Source: Closterium sp. NIES-65 (taxonomy: Eukaryota; Streptophyta; Zygnematophyceae; Desmidiales; Closteriaceae). From it: a DNA stretch of 64,000 nt. Position 1 is the first letter of the stretch, and each line of letters opens with the position of its first letter. The DNA is taken from the NCBI GenBank assembly GCA_948144175.1, contig CANXME010000532.1:2913001-2977000 (forward strand), read 5' to 3'. Position numbers and translations under genes: made by a program. The notes beneath the pieces were generated by a model. It was not told the origin of the DNA. It did no database searches and was given only the letters and a program-made list of their open reading frames with translations. Positions 33,501 to 43,800 of the stretch are shown one piece after another.

Positions 33501-36059
33501 GGGGAGGGACGGAGTGCGGTAGGGGAAGATGCGGTAGTAGGGGACCGACTCGTCAAACGTGACGTCCTGGGAGGAGAGAACACGTCGAGAGGTGGGGTGG
33601 TAGAACTGCCACCGAGGCGCGTCAGGGGGGAACCCCTGGAAGACGCAAGGAGCAGCACGAGGGGACAGCTTGTCCGCAGACAAGTCGCGGACAAACGCCC
33701 GAGATCCCCAGACCCGGAACGCCGACGCATCGCCAACCTTCCCCGTCCACAGCAAGGCTGGGGAGGTCTCCGGCCTAGAGACCCTGGGGTGGAGGTTGAT
33801 CTGATGCGCCGCGTACCTCACCGCAAACGGCCACAGAAAATGGGGGGCAGCCGCATGCATCATAGACGTACGAGCGACGTCCATGACCATGCCAATGCGG
33901 CGCTCAGCAATCCCATTTTGCTGCGGGGATTCCGGAAGCGTGAAGGTCTAACGGATGCCTCGTGCTCGACAGTTGGCTCTCAGAAGGTCAGAGGAAAACT
34001 CTACGCCTCTGACCGAGTGCAGACGCAGAACAAGAAAGTCCGAGCCAAAGCTCTGCCTGAGCTAGAGACGAGCTGCGCGGATCCAGTCGATCAGCACCGC
34101 AGTGACATCACCCTTGCGGTGCAAGGGGAAGACTGCGGTGTAACGCGAGTAGTCGTCAACCACCAACAGGAAGTAGCGCTCGTGACCGAGTCCACGGACG
34201 CGGGCAGGGCCCCACACGTCCATGTGAAGCGTCTGCAACGGAGCCTCTGTCGGAGGAAACTGGGAGGAGTGAGGGGCAGCACGCTGGCGCCCCTCGACAC
34301 AGGGGACACAGGTAGGGCCAGGGCCCTGAGGAAGGGGAGGGAGGGACCGGGGGAGACCAGACAGAAGAAGACGAGAGGCCATGCCTCTGAGCCGAAGTAG
34401 AGAGGGGTGGCCAAGGTGGTGGTGCCAGAGGAGAGTCTCGTGAGAAAGAAGACGACACGAACAGGGGGCAGACTCAGGACCAGACCTGGACGCCGCATCA
34501 AACACCTGACCCGACGCAGCTACCCTACGAGACTCAGCAACTGGAGGAGACGCAGTGGTCAGAATGTACAGGCTCGACCCCGGCTGACGGGTGAACGTAG
34601 CCAGGTGTCGGCCTGTGCTAGCCTCTGTGCAGTGTGTCACCCAGTGACGCGCAGGAGTGAGCTGGTGGACACCCGCATCCTGTAGGTCAGCACCACTCAC
34701 CAGGTTCGTCGAGAACGAGGGAAGGTAGAGACCAGACAGGGTGCCAGAGGGAGCCGCCGGACACGGGAGGACTGTGGAGAAGCGAGACAGTACAGGACCC
34801 CCAGAGGGGTCAGCCAGAGACACCGCAACCGGCCGACTAAGCGGCGTGAGTGTGGTGCGGTCCCGAAAGAAGGAGCGAGATGCCCCAGAGTCAAGGGTGA
34901 AGGTGAGGGAGGCTGAAGCCGACGTAGTACCTGAGAGCGCAGACTCACCAGTACCTGAGGACGCAGACACACTAGCACCTAGAGCAGCAGCGTCGCAAGC
35001 ACCTAGGGCAGCAGCCGCACCAGTACCTAGAGCAGCAGTCTCAATGCCCGGATCGGGCGGGAAACACCGGTAACAGTCACCCTCATCACTAATAGACACA
35101 GCATACATGGCAGAGAGGATAGCATCAAAGTCAAGATCAAAGATGGCAACACCCGCCCTAGACAGCTCGCCCCAGCGAGGGATCTCTGAGGCCTCCGGGA
35201 ACTGGTGACGCCACGCGTCCGTCAGGCGGCCAAAGCAGCGCTGGGTGGGGTGCGCATCCCCACACTGCTCACCCGCACGGTCGCCAGTGCGCAGGACGTA
35301 GGTGCACGGACCAAAACCCCCACCCCGCTGGCGTGCAGTGTACCACTCAGGGAGCTGCTGAGGGGACAGGGTCTCACGACCGCGCTGCTGCTGCTGGCGC
35401 GAGCCACCACCGGAGCCACTCCTCTGCGAAGAGCCGCGACCAGCTCCACCGCCACCCCCACCGCCTCCGCCGCCTCCGCCTCCTCCGCTACTGCCGCCGC
35501 CCACGCCGCCGCCTCCACTGCCGCCTTTTCCGCCACCTCCGCTCCCACCGCCACCGCCGCCGCCGCCTCCGCCTCCACTGCCCCCACCGACCCCCCCACC
35601 CCCACCTCCACTCCCACCGCCACCCCCACTCCCCCCACCGCCTCCACCTCCACCTCCACCGCCCGCTCCTCTAGCTTCCTTGCCCCGCTTGCCCTTGCCA
35701 GGGCGGCGTCTCCCGCTAGGGGCAGACGCCGCACCGACCGACTCAAGACCAAGGAGGTCGGCCGCAACAGCAGAGGCAACAGAGGGCAGCAGGGGGGAGG
35801 GGGAACACCCCTCAAAGATGGGGGTGCGCGGGTCACCTCGAGAGGCTCCTACAGCGACTATGCTCTTCTCTATCGCGAGGAGGGCCTTCTCGAGGAGGTC
35901 GACAGTGAGTGTGGTGGGACAGACTGAGAGAAAGTGGTCCCTGACTACTCGAAGGGAGTCAGGGAGGCGAGTGACTATGAAGTAGAGAGTGATATACATT
36001 GGGGGGGGGGTCCGTGGCGCAGAAGTCAGGAGGAAGTGCAGCGCGGTAGCGAGTGTCAC
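30525..36059 (-). pseudogene. C2 gag knuckle and pol, interrupted by stops
   Basis: All segments are in one frame; compared with C3, stops replace codons near 34062 (CTC-TAG-CTC), 33950 (CAG to TAG), 33327, 32295 (TGT to TGA) and 31254 (TCA to TGA). Domains as in C1 plus a gag part: RETLSPQQLPEWY, then C-x14-C-x3-H-x4-C (CTYVLRTGDRAGEQCGDAHP, then TQRC), DAWRHQF, protease LDSGASRSFF (about 34890), integrase, RT with YVDD (about 31505) and RNase H. Non-functional as it stands. Confidence 0.85.
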
Positions 36060-36165
36060 TAGTGCAGAGGTGCGTAATGAGGTCAGCTACGGTGGGAAAG
36101 GCAGCAAGGTCAGGGAAGAGGTACGGTAGCATGAGACGGCTCAGTGCAGCAGTGGCAGGGGAGGA

Positions 36166-36471
36166 TTAGCGCGCGACTACAGCGTCGTACAAGGTCTGAG
36201 CACTCTTGTACTGACTAAAGTGCGCACGCTCGGAGGTAGGGAGGTGGCGACGCACAGCAAGACGTGCAGCAGCGTCGCGCGTGGCCCACTGGGAGCGAAC
36301 AGTGGCGTCAGCATCAGCAGCAGGGGAAGGGGAAGCGCCAGAGGTGAGGTCAAAGAGAGAGAGGCCGTCTGCCCTATCGCACTGTAAGAACAGCTGCAGG
36401 TCGTCTACCCAGACCTCAAAGTCAATGGCCCGACCCTCAACGTCAAAACTGAGGACACTAGGGGTAGCCAT
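36166..36471 (-). pseudogene. C2 gag N-terminal fragment
   Basis: MATPSVLSFDVEGRAIDFEV, then WVDDLQLFLQ; ends early at a TAA where C1 has a Tyr codon (ARYSTP). The rest of gag is followed by a run of 10 C on the coding strand (36001-36010), where the frame changes, as in C1. Confidence 0.75.
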
Positions 36472-36539
36472 GACGACAGACGACTAACAGTGCAAACAGT
36501 AGGGAGAGGGCAGTGCAGGAGAAAAGGCGCTGTGCTCAC

Positions 36540-37507
36540 CAGACTGGGCAGCTCGGGCGTTCCGAAAGTAGGGCAGCTCAGCGGCTCAGCGGCTCGGCTG
36601 CTGGGCGGCTCGGCGGCTCGGCTGCTGGGCTGCTCGGCGGCTCGGCTGCTGGGCGGCTCGGCGGCTCGGCTGCTGGGCGGCTCGGCTGCTGGGCGGCTCG
36701 GCTGCTGGGCGGCTTGGCTGCAGGGCAGTTCGGCTGCTTGGCGGCTCTGCTGTTGGGCGGCTCGGCTGTAGGGCGGCTCGGGTGCAGGGCGGCTCGGCTG
36801 CTCGGCGGCTCTGCTGCTGGGCGGCTCGGCTGCTCTGCGGCCGGGCGGCTCGGCGGCTGTAGGTAGGGCGGCGGGTGGGCCGCAGGTAGGGCGGCGGGTC
36901 GGCCGCAGGTAGGGCGGCGGGTGGCCGCAGGTAGGGCGGCGGGTAGGGCCACAGGTAGGGCTGCGGGTTGGCCGCAGGTAGGGCGGCGGGTTGGCCGCAG
37001 GTAGGGCGGCGGGTAGGGCCGCAGGTAGGGCGGCGGGTAGGGCCGCAGGTAGGGCGGCGGGTTGGCCGCAGGTAGGGCGGCGGGTAGGGCCGCAGGTAGG
37101 GCGGCGGGTAGGGCCGCAGGTAGGGCGGCGAGCAGGCTGTGCGGCGGCGGGCCGGAACAGGCGGCGCGGGGCCGGGACGGGCGGCGCGCGGGCGTTGTCG
37201 AGCCGGGACGGGCGGCGCGAGGGCGTCGCCGGGCCGGGACGGGCGGCGCTAGGGCCGCTGGGACGGGCTTCGGGGCCGCAGCGAAGGGCGGCGGGGCCGC
37301 AGCGAAGGGCTGCGGGGCCGCAGCGAAGGGCGGCGGAGCCGCAGCGAAGGGCGGCGGGGCCGCAGGTAGGGCGTGGGGAGGCCGCTAGGGCGGCTCGACG
37401 ACGTGAGAGCCCGGAGCGCGACTCGGGCTGAGCGCGCTTCGGGCAGGAAAAAAATCGATGTGGTGGGCCCTAGGCACAGTTCCCACGGGGGAACCTGCTC
37501 GATACCA
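36540..37507 (-). repeat. C2 5' leader: GC-rich minisatellites
   Basis: Two repeat families on the plus strand: 'ggcggctcggctgctgg' (36580-36850) and 'gcaggtagggcggcgggt' (36860-37130). No coding evidence; long frames reflect the repeats. Confidence 0.75.
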
Positions 37508-37640
37508 TGAGGAAATTAGAACGAGAATGAAAATGAACTATGAATGAAGTGGGTACAAGTACTAACCCTAATTGGGTTGTACCCCCTATGGGATACCCCA
37601 CTATAGCCTACACAACAGCATAAGCTATAATGTTCTGACA
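37508..37640 (-). repeat. C2 5' LTR (right copy)
   Basis: 133 bp, preceded by the primer site (cgatacca on the plus strand) and followed by agaag. Confidence 0.9.
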
Positions 37641-37645
37641 AGAAG

Positions 37646-38455
37646 CCAATGCCTTCGTCCTGGCTCGCACGCAACGGCATTCTCCGGACTCGGCCTGCCA
37701 CATAGCCCAATCATTGCCTTGCGTGTAAAATACAACATGTAACTGATATTCGAGTTAAATCTTTCAGGATTGCTGACCAAGCTTCAAAAGAAATTGTTAC
37801 GAGTTATCACGCATGTTCACGCGCCGTCCACGATCGAGACATACCAGCCATATTAGCTCAAGTTTCGCAACTTCTGCACTCAAGTCAAGTTGGTATTTCT
37901 GCCAGCAACGGACCTCACGCTGGCACTCCACCTTGTCCACGCGCTGAACAACAAGGCCATCATATCAGCGATCAGCCTCACATGCTCCGCCGTGGGCTTC
38001 GCACATCGGATGATCGGAGAGGCATCCCCAGCGAACGGTCCGTTCACGCCGCAAGTACGAGAGTTTGCTAAGCGACATGGCCCCCGCCCGACAAGGACCA
38101 AGGAACCCGTGTCACTCCATCAGGTGCACAACATGGCACGACCCTTCCTGGAGTCAACGGTGCCGGCGGAATATCAGAAAGGCTTGATACCTCTCTTGAT
38201 GTTCGCAGCATTCATGCGCTACTCCGATTTGATATCCCTCCAATGGAATGACATCCAGTTCGAAGGGGCGGCAATGTGGCTCCTAATCCCGTACTCCAAG
38301 ACGGACCAGGAAGGCAAGGGCACGTGGATCCCGGTCGCGGCGACGGCAGGGCCTTACTGCGCAGTGAGATGCACACGGGAGTTCATTCGCCTCGCAGGCC
38401 TCGCGAATACGCCACACGTGCCACTGATCCGGGTGTTCAACAAAGGGGCACAAGC
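37646..38455 (+). pseudogene. PAT/Ngaro element tyrosine recombinase, N-terminal part
   Basis: After removal of C2 the frame continues from the RT/RNase H part. Stops occur near 37740 (TAA) and 37855 (TAG, in TYQPY-stop-LKFRNFC). From 37890 the core is open: LHLVHALNNKAIISAI, then FMRYSDLISLQW with the first catalytic Arg (codon 38217-38219), and IPYSKTDQEGKG with the catalytic Lys. N2 inserted at 38456 and cut the gene before the second catalytic cluster. The protein would insert the circular cDNA of the element. Confidence 0.85.
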
Positions 38456-38585
38456 TGTGTAAAATTTAGAAGAGAGAAGAGGATTGCACTAGCAAGAATG
38501 GGGATACAAATAGCAAACCCTAGAAGGGTTGTACTCGCTATAGAGCACCCCACTACAGGCTAGAGCATAAGATAACATTCTGACA
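38456..38585 (-). repeat. N2 left LTR
   Basis: 130 bp, identical to the right copy by eye. Confidence 0.9.
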
Positions 38586-39272
38586 CACCCCCATAGCCAA
38601 AGTGGGGTGTAATCAGTAGAGCAAGCAAAGCAGTACAAGCTCAGGGTGGATCACAATGTCACCACACATTCTGAGCACAAGTTCAAGAAGCAATAGTTTA
38701 AAGTTCACAATTACGAGCAAAGCTAGTGGTAGTCACAACGGGCAAGTGAGGAGGAGGAGAGAAAGTGAGAGGAGAGGAGATAGGAGGCGACGGCTGAAGC
38801 TGCAGACACACGGGCAACAGGAGGCAGACTGGCACAGCGGCTACCGGGCGAAGCCCCCGGAATACTGGAGTAACTGGCCCCGCGGCTAAAGTAGCGGCAG
38901 ACGAGCAACGAACCCTTGGGCGGCTGGCACAGTTGGCTTCGACAGGGCTACCGGGCGAAGTCCCCGGAATACAGGTGCTGCTGGCGACACGACGGCAACC
39001 TCCATGCAGCTTCCCCAGACTATCCCACTCCCCCTGGCACACACCCGCTGCTACACCGCTAGCTCCACTCCCACGCACCCCCCTTAAACCCTAAACCCCA
39101 GTCTCCCACTCATCCACCCCCCTCAGCGACAGCTGCAGCAGTGGGAGACGAAGGAGGAGGAGGAGCAAAGGGAGGAATGCACAACTGCCACCCCCATACT
39201 CGCCACCCCCTTCTCGCCACCCCCCAAACCCTAACACCGGCAGGGCGGGATGGCGGGTAGGGAGGGTACGGG

Positions 39273-39314
<42 letters not shown>

Positions 39315-39861
39315 CGACGCGCGGCCTTCTAGGGCGCCAAAACAGGCGGCAGAAGGGGCGGTGCTCGCCCCCCTCCCCCAGGTAGTCCCTCCCGTCGCCT
39401 GTCGAGGCGACCCTCGGGGGCCGCGTGGGGCCGGTGCACGTGCCCTCGGTGCGCCGCGACGGGCGACGCAGCATGGCCGGGGCGAGGCCGGTCCCGGCGC
39501 AGCCCGTACGAGCCGCGCGCTGCCTGTACGGGCGGCGCGCAGGCCACGACGGGCGACGGGGGGCGACGCGCGGGTCCCCGTCGCCCGTCGCAACGCCTCC
39601 CGAGGGCGACGCGCCGAGGGACGGGGCAGAAGCCTGCCGCGCGCCTCGGGGCGCACAGCGGGCAGAGAACCGCCGCGCGCCTCGGGGCGCACGGCGCGCA
39701 GAAAACCGCCGCGCGCCTCGGGGCGCACGGCGGGAAGAAAAAGTGCCGCACGCCAAGGGGCGTGCGGCTCAGTGAGTAGAGTAGGTAGTTGCAGCGGAAG
39801 CTAGGAGGTGGTAAGTCCACCCACAGGATCGATCCAAGTGGACCGACCTGCTCTGATAGCA

Positions 39862-39991
39862 TGTGTAAAATTTAGAAGAGAGAAGAGGATTGCACTAGCA
39901 AGAATGGGGATACAAATAGCAAACCCTAGAAGGGTTGTACTCGCTATAGAGCACCCCACTACAGGCTAGAGCATAAGATAACATTCTGACA
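39862..39991 (-). repeat. N2 right LTR (5' LTR)
   Basis: 130 bp, next to the primer site at about 39846-39861. Confidence 0.9.
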
Positions 39992-39996
39992 CAAGC

Positions 39997-40289
39997 CTCG
40001 CCGCATGACAAATCGCCTTCGTTTACAACCATCTGGAGCTGGTGCCTCGAGGCTTGTAAGAAGGCAGGGCTGGATGCCACGCACATCGGAACACACTTTC
40101 CGCAAGGGCGCAGCAACAGCAGCAGCTGCCTTAGGCATCCCCGACCGGCTCTTCAAACGAATGGGCCGATGGCGAAGCGACGGCGCGAAGGACCTCTACG
40201 TCACTATCGCCCAAGACCAACTCATCGACCTCTCCACCCAGCTGAAGGACACCTCCACCGCCCCATCGCCTATTAGCCACCAGCAGTGA
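39997..40289 (+). pseudogene. PAT/Ngaro element tyrosine recombinase, C-terminal part
   Basis: Continues the recombinase after N2: WSWCLEACKKAGLDATHIGT, then a shift of frame near 40094, then TFRKGAATAAAALGIPDRLF, KRMGRWRSDGAKDLYV. It holds the second catalytic Arg (H-x-F-R box), the His/Trp position (GRW) and the nucleophile Tyr (DLYV). The shift falls exactly in the HSFR box and would inactivate the enzyme. Stop at 40287-40289. Confidence 0.8.
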
Positions 40290-40332
40290 TTGGAGAGGCA
40301 CCGCCGACCCATAATGCACTTGCCTCAAAAGA

Positions 40333-40377
40333 CCCATTTGGAATGAAGCACGCTGCATTTGCAAGATGGACTAAGCA
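40333..40377 (+). repeat. B1 split direct repeat
   Basis: 45 bp (cccatttggaatgaagcacg...) repeated as B2 at 47520-47565 with one clear difference (gcattt / gccttt). Confidence 0.85.
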
Positions 40378-40549
40378 ATAATTTTTAAAAGTGTAACACT
40401 TTTTCAATTTTCGTATTGTGAAAGCGATGACGTGGCCAACGCAGCAAAGGTAGCAGCTCGACGCTACTCACCCCTCTTTTGCCTATAAAAGAGGAACGTG
40501 ATTTCAGTAGCTCCACCCACGTTCTTCATTTCCAATTTCTAGTTTTACT
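40378..40549 (+). repeat. A2 split direct repeat, cut by C3
   Basis: Copy of A1 with an intact TATA-like cctataaaagagg (about 40483-40495). C3 inserted near its end; the last bases continue at 47467-47470. Confidence 0.85.
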
Positions 40550-40681
40550 TGTGAGAATAAGCGAACAGGAATGAATGAACTAGCAGTGAAATGAGTACAA
40601 GTAGGAAACCCTAGAATTGTGTACCCCCTATAGGCTAACCCACTGTAGCCTACACAAGCATAACATATATAATGTTTGACA
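40550..40681 (-). repeat. C3 3' LTR (left copy)
   Basis: 132 bp, TG...CA, identical to the right copy; followed by the polypurine tract region (acacccccataggcaaag on the plus strand). Confidence 0.92.
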
Positions 40682-40887
40682 CACCCCCATAGGCAAAGTG
40701 GGGGAGAACAAGGGGTCACAAGACCAGTCAAGCAAAGCAAAGCAAGCTCAGGGTGGATCACAAAGTCACCACACAGTCCGAGCACAAGAGCAGGGCCAGA
40801 GGCCAGTTCACATGCAGGAGTACAGACATATATATAAAACTAGACAAGCAAGAGCAGGTATATATATATGTCACAGTACAAGTGAAG

Positions 40888-43800
40888 TCAAGAGGAGAGC
40901 AAGTGAGGCAAGACAGGCACAAGACCCAGCTGGGTGCAAAAGCGCTGATGGTCACAAGGCGCGAGTGCCTTGGTGAACACATCAGCAGTGTTGGCCTCAG
41001 AGGCCACGTACGCAAGTCGCATCTGACCACGCTGCTGCAGCTCACGAGCAAGAAAGTAGCGGAGAGCAATGTGCTTCGTTCTGTGCTCCAAGCGCTGCTC
41101 TCGACACAAGGCCAGCATGGCCTTGTTGTCTACGTATAGCACTGAAGGAGAACGAGGCGGCTCTCCAAGGTCAGTCAGTAGGTAGGTGAGCCAGCGAAGC
41201 TCCTGTGCAGCCATGGCCCCGGCGTAGATCTCAGCCTCACAACTGGAGCCGAGAACCGAAGACGAGCGAGTAGACCGCCACGAGACAGAGCCGGAACCAA
41301 GGCTGAAGGTGTAACCCTGTGACGACCGCTGCGTAGCCTGGTCGTCAGCCCAAGAAGCGTCCGCGTGGCCGGTAAGGACCACTGGACTCCGCCCTCCAAG
41401 CACAAGCCCCATGCCCGACGTACTACACAGGTAGCGCAATACCCTCTTCGCTGCAGCCATGTGCTCTGGTCTGTGTCTCCCAGGAGCAACATAGCGTGCA
41501 AGAATGCTCAGAGGATATGCAAGGTCAGGTCGTGTGCAGGTCATCAGGTACATGAGGCAGCCAACAAGCTCTGCATACGGACCACTCGACTCTACGGACT
41601 CATCCGAAGGCAGAGCTGAGAGTGAGTGGCGAGTAGGCAGAGGAGTGGCCTGAGGCGAGGAGTACGTGAAGCCGAAGCGCTGAAGGACCTGCTGCACCAT
41701 GTGTGACTGAGTCAAGGTAATGGTGCGGCGTGCTCTGTCCCGAGTGATCTGCAAGCCAAGGTAGCTGCGCAGTTCACCCAGGTCTGTGCACGTGTGTCTC
41801 TTCAGTAGTTCGGACTTCACGTAGGCGAGTCCAGCAGTGTCCGCTGTGGCAAAGACCAAGTCGTCGACGTACACGAGGATGTAGAACGGCGGCAGTGAAG
41901 TGTCGGTGCGCAGAAACAGCGACGGGTCAGCAGTAGAAGGAGCAAACCCAAGAGCCGCAAGCGTAGTCCTCAGTGTGTCGTGCCACTCACGCGGTGCCTG
42001 GCGGAGACCGTAGACTGGCCGTCGGAGGCTCCACTGGGTGCCAGGAGGGAAAGTCCCAGTGAAGCCAGGTGGACGGCGCAGCCAGATCTCCTCGTGCAGG
42101 CTACCCTGCAGGAACGCAGTGCTGAAGTCGAGAGAGTGAAGCTCGTAGTCGCGCTGAGCGGCTATGTGCAGCAGCACCCGAAGAGTGGTCATCTTCGGGG
42201 TGGGAGAGAAGGTCTGAAAGTAGTCAACTCCCTGCCGCTGACTGAAGCCACGAGCAACGTACCGCGCCTTGAAGACAGGTGGAGAGCCCGGCGGCCGCTT
42301 CACCCGGAAGATCCACATGCCACTGACGATGTTCGCCCCAGGAGGGGGAACTGCGTCAACGTAGGTGCCTGTGGACTTCCAGGAAGCCATCTCTGCATCC
42401 ATAGCTGCCTGCCACTGAGAGGAGTAGGGACCCTCTACGGCCTCCGCGTAAGAACGCGGAGTCGGGATGTCAAGTGCATCCGGGTCTCCCTCAGGGGCAA
42501 GCAGTACAGACGCGAGATGAGGTGAAGCAGCCGCTAGACACTGTAACTCCTCATGTCTGTCCTCTAGGACGTCCGTGCCAAGAGCACACTCACCCCCGAC
42601 GGACGGAGGACAGACAGACGCAGACTCAGCAACAAGACTAGCAGCGTAGTCTAGACGACAGCGAGCAGCAAAGTCGTCGAGCTCAGCGACAAGAGCAGAC
42701 GCAGCAGTGGACTCAAAAGAGGGGTCAGTGACGACAGTAGCAAGCAGACGCGTGACAGTAGGACTGGCAGCACGAAGGGAGTCCGACTCAGGGTCGGCAA
42801 GCGCAGGAAGAGAGGACTCAGGAGGAGAAGGCAAAGGGGCACGCAGAGGAGCAGTGGACGGACGCAGAGACATCCGGTGCGTGCCAGGGACAGGAGGAGG
42901 ACGCTGACGCGAACCGCGACCACTAGTGCGAGCAGCACGAACAGGCGACGCGGGACGAGACGCAGGCTCACAACGCTCAGCAAGACCTCCAGTAGGACCA
43001 TTGTAAGGAGAGGGAGCAGGCAGAGGAGAGGAAGGCTCCAACAGTGACTGCGACTGGACAGGCTGTGGACACTCTACCGAAGGAGAAAGACCAAGAACCT
43101 GCTGTAGGAGCGGAACGAAGTACGGCCGAGGCCGCGCGGCAGCTCCAGACTCAGCAGGGACAGCACCAGCATCCTCAGCGACAGCACCAGCGCCACCCAC
43201 ACCTCCAGCGGCAGGACCAACAGCAGTAGGCTCAGCACCAACGCCCTCAGCACCTCCAGCTCCAGGAGGACCCGCAGGTCCAGCAGCTCCGGGACTGGCA
43301 GCACCCGCACCCTCGACGGTCGAAGAAGCTCCAGCTCCAGCTCCAGCAGCACCTCCAGACTCAGCAGCACGCCTCCAGCGGCGAGCGTACCACTCGCGCA
43401 GCTCCTGTAGAGAGAGGGGCTCCCGGCGAGACGCAGCAGCAGGAGAAACCCCAGGCTCAGCAGCTCCAGACGCAGCAGGGACAGCACCAGCGCCCTCAGA
43501 GACAGCACCAGCGCCACCCACACCTCCAGCGGCAGGACCAACAGCAGCAGGCTCAGCACCAACGCCCTCAGCAGCTCCAGCTCCAGGAGGACCCGCAGGT
43601 CCAGTAGCTCCGGGACCGGCAGCACCCGCACCCTCGACGGTCGAAGAAGCTCCAGCTCCAGCTCCAGCAGCACCTCCAGACTCAGCAGCACGCCTCCAGC
43701 GGCGAGCGAACCACTCGCGCAGCTCCTGTGGAGAGAGGGGCTCCCGGCGAGACGCAGCAGCAGGAGAAACCCCAGGCTCAGCAGCTCCAGACGCAGCACC

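Larger units (their letters stand above)
30180..37640 (-). mobile_element. C2: Ty1/copia-type LTR retrotransposon
   Basis: 133-bp LTRs (TGAGGAAATT...CTGACA), one mismatch between them. Target duplication ggaag (30175-30179) versus agaag (37641-37645), one mismatch. Primer site on the minus strand TGGTATCGAGCAGGTTCC. Gag and pol are present but broken by stops. Inserted between RNase H and recombinase of the PAT/Ngaro element. Confidence 0.9.
38456..39991 (-). mobile_element. N2: non-autonomous LTR element, recent
   Basis: Two identical 130-bp LTRs (TGTGTAAAAT...TTCTGACA), target duplication caagc on both sides (38451-38455, 39992-39996), primer site on the minus strand TGCTATCAGAGCAGG. No gag or pol; the interior has GC-rich repeats and a long G run (39272-39312). 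Close relative of N1. Identical LTRs mean a young insertion. Confidence 0.9.

Noticed and set aside
39084-39102. Telomere-like ccctaaaccctaaac in N2
   Set aside because: Only two units inside a retroelement. No array, so not a telomere or interstitial telomere block.
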